Origin: Nemania diffusa | Lineage: Eukaryota; Ascomycota; Sordariomycetes; Xylariales; Xylariaceae | DNA length: 64,000 bases | Direction of reading: 5' to 3' | NCBI GenBank assembly: GCA_038501195.1 | Contig: JBBPUQ010000007.1 | Location: 806,001 to 870,000 of the forward strand | Program-made: the position numbers and the translations under genes | In this document: positions 54,801 through 64,000 of the stretch, piece by piece | Position numbering within the stretch: the first letter of the stretch is position 1 | How the letters are laid out: the number at the start of each line of letters is the position of its first letter | The notes under the pieces: generated by a model | Databases searched by the model: none | What the model saw: the letters and a program-made list of their open reading frames with translations, nothing else | Told to the model about the DNA's origin: nothing

Positions 54801-55204
54801 TTAATAAAGTTTTAAAATATAATTAAAATTTTTTTAATTTAAAAATATATTAAATTAAAATATAATTAAATTTTAAATAAAAATTTAATAATTTATAAAA
54901 AATAATTTATAGTTTTATAAATAAATTACTTTTTTTTAAAACTTTTAAAAAAAGTTTATAATAAAATAATAATAGTTTATTTTAAATATAATAAAATAAA
55001 AAAGTTAATAATATTATAATATTAATAATTTAAATTAGTAATAAATTATAATAAATATATTATTAACTGTTTTAAATATTATTTAATAAAAATATTAAAA
55101 AATAAAACTTTGAAAATATTACAATTTATTTTTATATTTTTATAACTATTTTAATATATAATTATTAATTTTAAAAAAATAATAATAAATAAAAAAAAAA
55201 GCAA
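51801..55204 (+). mobile_element. Element V, Ty3/gypsy-like, left part
   Basis: The plus strand becomes A-rich, as in other coding-strand copies. A reverse transcriptase is readable at 53440-53900. X3 interrupts the element after 55209 and the sequence resumes at 62767, proved by the ATTTA duplication at 55205-55209 and 62762-62766. The left boundary is not seen, and no V LTR was identified, so the start is a guess from composition. An 83-codon open frame on the minus strand at 52386-52637 is antisense to this region and is all Phe, Ile, Lys and Asn, so it is not a gene. Confidence 0.65.
53440..53900 (+). pseudogene. V reverse transcriptase, degraded (Ty3/gypsy)
   Basis: From 53475 the plus frame reads VKNLYKKFIIFKNVLF, then IILILFILKLNKKL. 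This is the damaged gypsy sequence ...KGFIxxSxAPxxAPILFVxKxNGxLRFC. Downstream, 53852-53875 reads YINNIFI, the catalytic YIDDIxI box with both Asp as AAT (53858-53863). Before it come LFFKLINKFTIF and YINNILKKYLNNF, equivalent to the PFGLxNAPxTFQ and INxxLxxYLDxF blocks. The two parts are in different frames. The residues differ from X, so V is a separate family. Confidence 0.8.
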
Positions 55205-55209
55205 ATTTA

Positions 55210-55409
55210 TATAAAAGTTGCAATATGTAATATAAATATAGTTGCTTTATAAAATAATTGCTAATTTTAAAAAGTAGTTGTAATAAATTATTTTTATTTA
55301 AAAATTAATTTTATATGCTATATTTTTTTAAGTATTAATTAGCTAATGCTTAGTTTGTATTTGTTATATATATAGTGTAATATAGTGTAATAGTAGCTGC
55401 TTTTTTATA
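55210..55409 (-). repeat. X3 3' LTR
   Basis: A 200-bp LTR, from TATAAAAGTTGCAATAT to GCTGCTTTTTTATA on the plus strand. The adjacent interior (55410-55435) is a pyrimidine run on the plus strand and so a polypurine tract candidate for this minus-strand element. Confidence 0.93.
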
Positions 55410-56179
55410 TTATTTCTTTTTTTTAAAGTATTAGTTTTTAATGTTAATTAATATTGTTAATTTTGCTATTATTGATTTATGTATTTTTGTATTTATAAAA
55501 TTAGCATTAAATTTATTAGTTATATTATATATATTAAATATATATTTGCTTATAAATATAAAAAGTACTTTTGTACTTTTATAAGTAAATATTTAATTTT
55601 TATATTTTAATTGACTTTTATGTGCGTTTTTGTATATTTTTTTTTTTTTTTTTATATATTTTATAAATTTTATAGTTATTTTTTGGTTTTTTTTTTTTAG
55701 CTTTTTATTAATTAATTATTTATTTATGTTTTTATTTTTATTTTTATTTTTATTTTTTTTTTTTTTTTAATTTTTTTTTTTTTTTGATTTTTTTTTGCTT
55801 TTTTATTGCTTGCTATAATATTGCAGAAAACTTTTATTAAAACTTACTTTTTTAATAAAAAGCAAAGTTAGTAGTATTTTGATTGTAAAATGTTTGTTAG
55901 AAAAAACAACAACAATAAAAACTTTTAAATTTGAAATATTTTTAGTGTAAAGTTTTACTTTTAATGTATTATTAAAATATATTTTAATTTTTAAGTGTGC
56001 TGTTTGTACGTATTAGTTTTATTTAATAGTATTAAATATATTTTATATATATATAACTATATAGCTTGTTTTACTATAAGTTATTTTTATAATTTATAAT
56101 TGTTTATTAGTTTGTACGCTAAAATTTTTAATATTTTTAAATCTTTTTTTTTTTTTTAAGCGTTATTTAAAAGTTTATT

Positions 56180-56880
56180 AAATTTTTTTTTAGTTTTGCT
56201 GCTTATACAGCGAATGTTTTTTTCTGCTGTTAAACTAATACTGCTTAAATAATTAACAAATATATTTTATATTAAAGTTGTTATATATACGCTTTAAAAA
56301 AAGCTAACTTTGCTTTATATAAAGTAATTTAAAAAAAAAAGCGTGCTGTTTTTACTGCTTTTAACTTTAAATGTTTAACAATTATTTAAGCTAAAACTGT
56401 TACTACTTGCTGCTTTTTGATTTTTTAGCTAAAAATGTTAATTATAAATTTTTTAAATGTTTTTTTTACAACTTGTGTTCGTTTAGCAGTTTTTAACCGC
56501 TTTTTTAGCATTTTGCTACTAATTAGTTTATAGCTAAAAAAAAAGCTTGTTGTGTTTTTGCTACTATATAGCTAAAGTATAACTGGAATTCTGCTTTTTT
56601 TTTCTGCTTTAATGTTTGTTTTTGCGTTTTTAATATTAGTTTTTTTGTACTTATTAAAGCAGCTGTTGATTAGTTAGCGAAGTATTGTTGTGTGAGCCTT
56701 GTTTAGTTTTTTAGTGTAGACTTGCTGTTTTAGAATAACGTTAGCGTTAAAATCGCTGAAACTGAAGCAACTGCTTTACGAGATTTTTATTTTTGTATTA
56801 TGCAGCGCTTTTTTAAGCGCAAGTGTATTAGTTTAGTTGTTTAAGCAACAATAATAAGTTTGCTTTATATATATTTAGCA
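56180..56880 (-). pseudogene. X3 C-terminal pol region, least mutated patch
   Basis: This patch keeps far more C, G and CG than the rest of X3 or the same region of X1, X2 and X4. On the minus strand from about 56823 one frame reads LALKKALHNTKIKIS, a stop, SSCFSFSDFNANVILKQQ and KLNKAHTTILR with only isolated stops. It continues Lys-rich to about 56180. The isolated stops fit former CAA or CGA codons. It lies after integrase and about 800 bp from the 3' LTR. I do not recognise a domain; a divergent integrase tail or an extra 3' coding region are both possible. Confidence 0.6.
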
Positions 56881-58229
56881 GTTAATAAGCTGCTACTAAC
56901 TAAATTTAATAGCTTTTTTTTTCTGCTTTAGTAATAATTTTTTTAAGTTTTAACAAAACTTTTTTTTAGTTTATATTATATTTAGCTATTTTTGTAAGTT
57001 TGCTTACAAAATATTTAACGTTTATTTATTAACTTATTATTAGTTTTAAATTTTATTTTGCTGTAGCAATTTTTATAAGTTGTTTTTTGATTGTTTTATA
57101 GTTTTTTAGCTTTTATTAACTTTTATTAGCAGTTTTTTTTTTAAAACTTTCTTTTATTAATATTTAATGTTTGTTTTTTTTTTTCAAATTTTTGTATTAA
57201 TAAAGTTTTTGCTAGCTTTTACTAATAAAACTTAGTTTTTAGTAGTTTTTTTAATTTTATTTAATAAACTAGTTTTTTAGTTAACTATTTTTTTTTTTAT
57301 TATTTATATTTTTTAGCAATTATTGTAATAAAATATTACTGTTTATATTGCTTTTAGTTTTAAGCTAAATTATTTTATTTAATATGCAATTTTTTTACTT
57401 TTTGCTTATACTTTGCAAAAAAAGCTTTTGTATTAACTAAGTGTTTTTTTAGTTTTTATATGTTATATTTAATAAACTAGCTTTTTTATTTTACTAAATA
57501 TTTTAGTACGCTTTTGTTTTTTTTGTAATAGATTATATTTTTTATTATTTATTTTTTTTGTTTATTTTTTAGTTTAAAAAGTGCTGATTACTTTTTGCTT
57601 TTTTAGCATTTAGTTTATAGTTTTAAAAATAATATAAAAAATATATTATATATTTTTAAATATTGCAAAAGCAATTTTATTTAATATATTTATAGTTTTA
57701 TTTTTTTTGTAACTTTTACTTTAATATATATAAAAGCTAGCTTTTAGCTATATTTAAATCAAAAATAAGCTATAAATAGTTTAATTGTTTTTTTTACTTT
57801 ATATTTTTTTATTATATATTTTTTGTTATAGTTTTTTTTTATTGTTTTTATAGCTTTAGCTTAATATTTATTAAGTACTTTTTAAACAGCTGTAGTTTGC
57901 TGTAGTTTCTTTTTTATTTTTTATATTTTTAACTATAGTTTTTTTAAAACAAATTTTATAATTTTAAAATAATAGTTATATAAAGCTTTAAAAAATAAAT
58001 ATTTAATAATAGTATATATATTGTTATTATATATAAATTTTATTTTTTAAAATATTTTAAGCTATATATTTAACTTTTAAACAATATATATTTTTAAGTA
58101 TTTTTTAAAAGTTTAATAAATATATTTTGTTTATTTATTAATTTATAAATATTAAACAATAAACAATTGCTACTTAATTTTTTTTTTGTTATAAAATTTT
58201 TTTTAAAAACAGCTTATAATTAATTTATT

Positions 58230-58460
58230 TTTATTATTTATAATTTTTTTTAATAAACTAAATTTATATTTTATTTGTTTATATAATGTTTATATTAATT
58301 TAGTAGTATTAAAAATTTTTATAGTAAATATAAATAGCGCTATTTTTATAAAACAATTAATAATTACTAAAACTATATTATATTTAATTTTATTAACTTT
58401 AATATATAAAAATAACTTTGTAATAAAATTTAAGCTAATTTTTTAAAATAGTTAATTTAA
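58230..58460 (-). pseudogene. X3 integrase core, degraded
   Basis: On the minus strand this reads KYNIVLVIINCFIKIALFIF, the same block as X1 14965-15017. The first catalytic Asp is AAT (plus-strand 58356-58358). The GCG codon for Ala at 58336-58340 is preserved. Confidence 0.82.
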
Positions 58461-60099
58461 TAAAAACAATATTTATAGCTTTTTATAAAGTTTATATTTA
58501 AATTATTTAATTTTATTGCATATTTAACAATTTATAATATATTTGCAAATGTTTTATTTTAACTTTTTTTAGTAAAATTTTTATTAAAATAGTTTAGCTG
58601 TTTTATTTTTTTTTATATAATTTATTTTAAAATTATTATAATATTAATAAATAATTTATTAAAATAAAACTTTTTAGTTTAAAAATATAAAGCAATTTTT
58701 AAATAAAAAAGTTTTATTATTATTTATATAATAACTTTTTTTAGTTTTAATATATTAACAAATAATTTTAGTAAATATTATAATATTTAAATTTTTAATT
58801 TATAGTTTTTTAACTATATTGTAAAACTTTTTTAAAGTTTGCAATTAAAATACTGTTTTGTTTTTAGCTAATTTTTTAGCTATAAAACATAAAATATATT
58901 AGTTATAAATAATAGTTTTAATATTATATTTTTACAATATAAATATAAATTAATCGATATTTATTTAAGCTAATTTAATAATTATTAATATATAAGCTGT
59001 TATAACTATATATATTTAATAAATAAAATATTTATAATTATACTTTTTATTTTATGTTTTTTAGAAATTATTTATAACTATATAACAAAAATATAACTTT
59101 TTATAAATATTTAAATTTATTATTTAAGCTATAGTTATTAAAAATTTAATTAAATAATGTTTAGCTAATACTTTTTAAAAAGCTTAAATTAATTGTTTTA
59201 ATATTTTTGTTTTTTTTTTTTATATATAATATTATAGCTACAATTTGTTAAATTTATATAAATAAATTATTTATTAATTATAGTTTTTTTTACAATGTTG
59301 AAATTATGTTTTTATATTAAATTTTATTTGTTATATAATTAGGTTTTTTTAATAAACTATTTATAAAATTAATAATTTTTAGCTAATATTAAATTTTAAA
59401 ATTAAATTAAGCTAGTTTATATATTTATTATATTAATTAACTATAAAAGTTTTGTATAAAAAAGTCAACTATGTTTTAAAGTATTATATAATTAGTTTAT
59501 ATTATAAAAGTATATATAGCTTTTTTTAAATATTGTTTTTAATATTTATAGTTTTTTATTATAACTAGTAGTTTTTATTGTTTTATAGCTTATTTTATTT
59601 TTATATTAATAAATTTATATAACTAATAAATAACTAGTTATTATTTTAATTTATATAGTTAAAATAATATATTTGATATTATTTTTATTAATATATTAGT
59701 TTTGATTTATATTTTTAATTAGTTATTTTAGTGTTATAAAATTGTTATATTTATAAATGCTTTTTTAATTATTTAAAAAGCTTTTTTTATTTTTTAAGTT
59801 TATTTAAATATAAATTAATTTATATTTGTATTTTTTTTTAATAGTACTATAATAAACGTTATTATTTGCAAATATTTTGTAATAAACTTTTAATAAAAAT
59901 TTACAAAACTTAAAAATATTTATATATTATATATTAATTTAAATGCTTTTTATTTTTTAATTGCGTTTATTTACTTATTGTTTATTTTAATATTTTTAAT
60001 ATTTATAATAAACTTTAAAAATTTTATTTTTTTTTTAAAAAAATTACATTTTGATAATTTTATAAATAATTAATATTGCTTTAAATATTTATAAATTAA

Positions 60100-60770
60100 T
60101 TAAAAATAAATTTTATATTTTTTTTTTATATTAAAAAAAATAATAATATTGTTTAAATAAACTATATAAATATAATTTATTAGTTTTATTAAAGCTTTAT
60201 ATATATAAGCTTAAAATATTGCTAAAATATTAATTAGCTTAAATAGTATTATTATATATTTAAAGTAACTATAATATATTTAAAAAGTAGTTTTTTATTT
60301 GTTGTTAAGTTTAATTTAGATTTAGTAATAAATATTTTTTAAATTTAGTTTAAAAAATATTTTTGTAAATTTTAAGCAGTTTATAATTTTTAAAATCAAA
60401 AATAAAAAGTATTTATTTTTTGCAGTAACTTTATTTAACTTTTTATAGTTTATATATAGCTATATTATGTTATTTTTTTTAAATATAAATAATATAAATA
60501 CTTTTATATTTATTTTTAAATATCGGATTTTTTTTAAGCGTTAATTTTTTATTAAGTATTTTTTAAGTATTTTTTGTTGAGTTTTTATAATAAAATATAT
60601 AAGTTTAAAAAGTACTTTCGCTTTTTTTACTAAGTTAATTATATATTTTGCTTTATTTAAAGCTGATAATTTTTTTATGTTTTATTTAAAATATATATAG
60701 CAAAAGTTTTTAAAATACTGTAGTAAATTAATTTATTTTAATTGAACTTTATTATCGATTTTTTTAAAAA
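60100..60770 (-). pseudogene. X3 reverse transcriptase, degraded
   Basis: This is the clearest reverse transcriptase in the window. The minus strand reads in order FKKIDNKVQLK, a KLSALNKAKYIINLVKKAK block, KTQQKILKKYLIKNQRLKKI, LNKVTAKNKYFLFLI, and finally VYLNNIIIF. They correspond to the start of the gypsy RT domain through the YLDD box; the two Asp are AAT (plus-strand 60148-60153). Most stops replace expected Gln codons. The upstream part is unusually open, one to two stops per 40 codons. Confidence 0.87.
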
Positions 60771-61439
60771 AAAGTTTTTTTTTTAGTTTTATATTTATAA
60801 AATTTATAATAAAAGTATATTTTTTTTTAATTATTATATTAATAAACTTTTTAAAGTTTATTTTTTTAAACTTTTTAAAATATTACTAATTTAATATAAT
60901 ATTTAAAATAACTTCTAATTATTTTATGTTTAATTTTAATAATAAAAATTTAAATATTAACTAATTATATTTAATAATAAAAAATATTTATATAAAAGAT
61001 TTATAAATATTTTTAATGTTAATTATTTTTAATATTACTTTATAAACTTTTTAATAATATAAAAGTTTATTACTAAAGCTTAATAAAAACAAAACTTATA
61101 TATTAATTAGTTGAAGCTTTTTTTATACTAAGTTTTTATAAACAATATTTATTTATATTTTTATATTTATATTTATTATTATTTATTTTTACAGCTTTTT
61201 GCTATATAGTTTAAAAATAGCTAAAGCTTTAAATAATTTGTTTATATTAAATGCTTGAAAGCTTTTAGCTAAAATAAATTAAATATATTATTTTATTTTA
61301 GTTTATTTTTTAGCTTTTTTTTAATATTAAATTAAATAGTTTTGATATTTTATATTTTTTTAAAACATTTTGATACTAATAATTAAATCTTATATATTTT
61401 TTAATTATTTGCTGCTTATATATTGCAATATTTTTTTTG

Positions 61440-61481
61440 ATAATTTTTAGCTAAATATTTAAGTTTATTATAATAAAAACA
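61440..61481 (-). pseudogene. X3 Gag zinc knuckle remnant
   Basis: The minus strand reads CFYYNKLKYLAKNY. Compared with X1 (CFYCNKFKHLVKNY), the first Cys is intact while the second Cys and the His are Tyr. Together the copies show a CX2CX4HX4C knuckle. Confidence 0.8.
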
Positions 61482-62561
61482 AAAAAATAGTTTATTTATT
61501 TTTATATATTATAATTTGTTATAGTTTTTATTTTATTAACAATTTTTTTGTTTGTATAATTAACTTTTAGTTTAAGTTAATTTACTAAATTAAATGTTAT
61601 TAATATAGCTATGCTTATTTAATATGTTTTTAGCATATAATTATTTAAAAATAAATTTAAATAATTTATTTGTTTATTATATGCTCTATTGTTTTTTTGC
61701 TTTATATAATACTGTTATTGTATTATTTAATAAAATTTGTTATTAAATAAATAACTTTTTGATATTTTTTTATAGTTTATATTAATAGTTAAATATTAAT
61801 TTAAAATTATTGTTTAATTAATCTTTGTTTTTTAGTTTATATATTAAAACTTGCTATTTTAAAAAAAAATTTTTAAAAGTTTTATTTTTATTTTAATAGA
61901 TTTTTATAAGTTATATTTAAAAAGTATATTTAAACAGCTTAAAGTTTATGTTTTTTTTTTTAATAAATTTTTAAAAATTTTTTAAAATAGTTTATATTTT
62001 TAGTTTTAAATATTTTAAAGTTTTATAATATAACTGCTAATTAGTCGAAATATTTTATAATATTTAGTTTAATATTTAAATAATTTATATTAAGTTATTA
62101 TATTTTAGCTTTTGCTAGTTACTTTTTTTAATTGTAGTAATTTAATTTTTTATTTTAGCTGTAATAGCTTTTTAATTAAACTTTTTGCAATTGTAAATTA
62201 AATATTTAATATTATTTTTAGTTATTAATTAAATAGTTTTCAAACTAAATAACTTAATTAATTGTATATTTAGCTATATGTTTTAATTTATTAGTTATAT
62301 TGCTTAAAGTAGCATTTTTTTAATAAGCGGTTATTAAATAATAATTAGTAGTTTTGTAAAAGCTTGTTTTTGCAGAAATAAAATATTTTCGAATCGAAGT
62401 ATTAGATTTTGTTGATTTTTTAAAAACACATTTTTATTGAAAAGGTTTTTTTTTAATTTATTGTAGCTAGTATTTAACTATATAACAGTTTATAACTTAG
62501 TTACTTTATTTTTTGGTTTGTTAGCTATTACGTTGTAATATCTAGTGTAAAAATAAAAAAG

Positions 62562-62761
62562 TATAAAAGTTACAATATATAATATAAGTATAATTGCTTT
62601 ATAAAGTAATTGCTGATTTTAAAAAGTAGTTGTAGTAAATTATTTTTATTTAAGGATTAATTTTATATACTGTGTTTTTTTGAGTATTAACTGGCTAATG
62701 CTTAGTTTATATTTATTATATACGTAGCGCAGTGTGGCATAGTGATAGCTACTCTTTTACA
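62562..62761 (-). repeat. X3 5' LTR, well preserved
   Basis: This 200-bp LTR is the richest X LTR in C and G (TACGTAGCGCAGTGTGGCAT at 62721-62740). It ends ACTCTTTTACA, the intact inverted form of the TGTAAAAGAGT terminus. It is the best reference for the X family LTR in the window. Confidence 0.94.
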
Positions 62762-62766
62762 ATTTA

Positions 62767-64000
62767 TATTTATAATAATAAATTAATTTAATAAATTATT
62801 ATAATTAATATTTTATAATAAATTAATAATTATATAAAAAATAATATAATTATATTATAAAAATTTATTTTAAATTTTTAAATTATTAAAATAAATTAAT
62901 TTAAACTAAAAATTTTAGTTTATTTTTTTTTTATTAATAAATTAATAAAAATATTAAATATTAAATAAATATTATTATTAATAAAACATTATAAATTTAT
63001 AAAACAAATTAAAATTATTATTAAATATTTAAATTAATAATTATATTTTTTTTTATAATTATTATTAAAATAATCAAATAAATATATTGTTAATAATAAA
63101 TTTTACTATTATATTATTATTATATAATTTAATAAAATTATAGTTTTATAAAATATTGTTTAAAATTTTAATATTTAATTATTATAATTAAAAAAACAAA
63201 ATATAAAACTTTATAAATTTATTTTTAATTAAATAGTTAAATTGAAAAAAAGTTTAATAAAAAGCTAATATTATTAAATAATATATAAAAATAATATAAA
63301 TAATATTTAAATAAACTTTAAAAAAAAAATTATATTAAAAAAATTAATATAAATAAAAACTTAATTTTAAAATAAATAATTATATATTTATAATAAAAAA
63401 ATAACAGTTTTAAATTATTAATAAATTTTTTAATAAATTAAATTATTTTTTTATTTAAAAATATTTTAAAATTTTTAAATAAATTAATTTTGTTATTTTT
63501 TAATTAAAAGTTTTAAATAATTAAAAATTAACAAATTTATATTATATTAATTAATTATAAAAGTTTTTAAATAATTTTTTATTAAAATAATAAATAAATA
63601 AATTTAAATATAAAATAATTTTTTTTATAAAAAATAAATAAAAATAAAAAATAATATAAATATATATTTTATAATTTTATTATAAAAAAACTTTATAATA
63701 TTAAATTAATTAAAAATAATAAAATTTTAATAATTAATATTATTTTATAAATAATTTTAAAAATTTAATTAAAATATTATTAATATTTTATAAAATAAAC
63801 TTTAAAATAACAAAACTTTTAAAATAATTAAAAAAATAGCTATAAATAATAATAAAAAATTAATTTTTTTAAAAATATATAAAAATAATAATATATTAAA
63901 AAAATTTTTTATAAAAATAATTAAAAAGTTATAAAAAAAATATATAAATATAAATATAATTATAAATTAATTTATTATAATTTTATAACAATTATTTATA
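62767..64000 (+). mobile_element. Element V, right part, continuing past the window
   Basis: It continues V after the X3 insertion. By position, 1.3 kb beyond the reverse transcriptase box, it should hold RNase H and the start of integrase. The plus strand stays A-rich, but nearly every C and G is lost and no motif could be confirmed. No LTR is seen before the window ends. Confidence 0.5.

Larger units (their letters stand above)
55210..62761 (-). mobile_element. Element X3, complete-length Ty3/gypsy LTR retrotransposon
   Basis: X3 is 7,552 bp on the minus strand, with 200-bp LTRs (55210-55409 and 62562-62761) and target duplication ATTTA at 55205-55209 and 62762-62766. It is inserted in V and colinear with X1. 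It is the best preserved X copy in places: the 5' LTR, the leader near 62340-62560, and a patch at 56180-56880 retain many C and G. Gag knuckle, reverse transcriptase and integrase are all readable on the minus strand with stop codons throughout. Confidence 0.95.

Noticed and set aside
62380..62400. TTCGAATCGAAG near the X3 leader as a tRNA T-arm
   Set aside because: No cloverleaf can be built around it. It lies in the X leader and is mutated in X1 and X2.

Overview
This window holds no intact cellular gene. It is an extremely AT-rich block (GC by eye below about 10%) made almost entirely of decayed, nested LTR retrotransposons. Repeat copies differ mainly by C-to-T and G-to-A changes, and stop codons sit where sense codons are expected. 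That is the signature of repeat-induced point mutation (RIP), so the likely source is a filamentous ascomycete (Pezizomycotina), in an AT-isochore or centromere-like region. The species cannot be named from the sequence. Element families are labelled X, Y, W and V here; these are working labels, not database names.

Family X (about 7.5 kb, 200-bp LTRs, 5-bp target duplications) is Ty3/gypsy. Degraded Gag zinc knuckle, reverse transcriptase and integrase are readable. Copies are X1 (10610-18124, +), X2 (2744-3169 plus 24131-30816, +), X3 (55210-62761, -) and X4 (35376-41395, -, incomplete). Family Y (7.3-7.9 kb, 226-bp LTRs) is also Ty3/gypsy, recognised from the C-terminal part of integrase. 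Copies are Y1 (3170-24130) and Y2 (41396-49320), plus five solo or partial LTRs. Family W (9112-22544, 308-bp LTRs) is Ty1/copia. Family V (about 51.8-55.2 kb and from 62767 to the window end) is a third gypsy-like element with a readable reverse transcriptase.

Layout. 1-2743 is unresolved AT-rich DNA. 2744-30816 is a four-level nest: X2 is interrupted by Y1, Y1 by W, and W by X1. Three of the insertions are proved by matching 5-bp duplications, and W also by an uninterrupted copy of its target. A nearly unmutated Y solo LTR also lies in Y1. 30817-35375 contains a 106-bp-period minisatellite split by a Y solo LTR, a long ATTT microsatellite and two further Y LTRs. 35376-41395 is X4, itself carrying a Y solo LTR. 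41396-49320 is Y2, whose right junction does not return to X4. 49321-51.8 kb is unresolved. V follows and is split by X3.

Nothing here is likely to work as a protein-coding gene. The informative content is the order of insertion, the strand pattern of the mutations, and the few patches that escaped it. The four longest open stretches are low-complexity artefacts, one of them clearly antisense to the X1 integrase.
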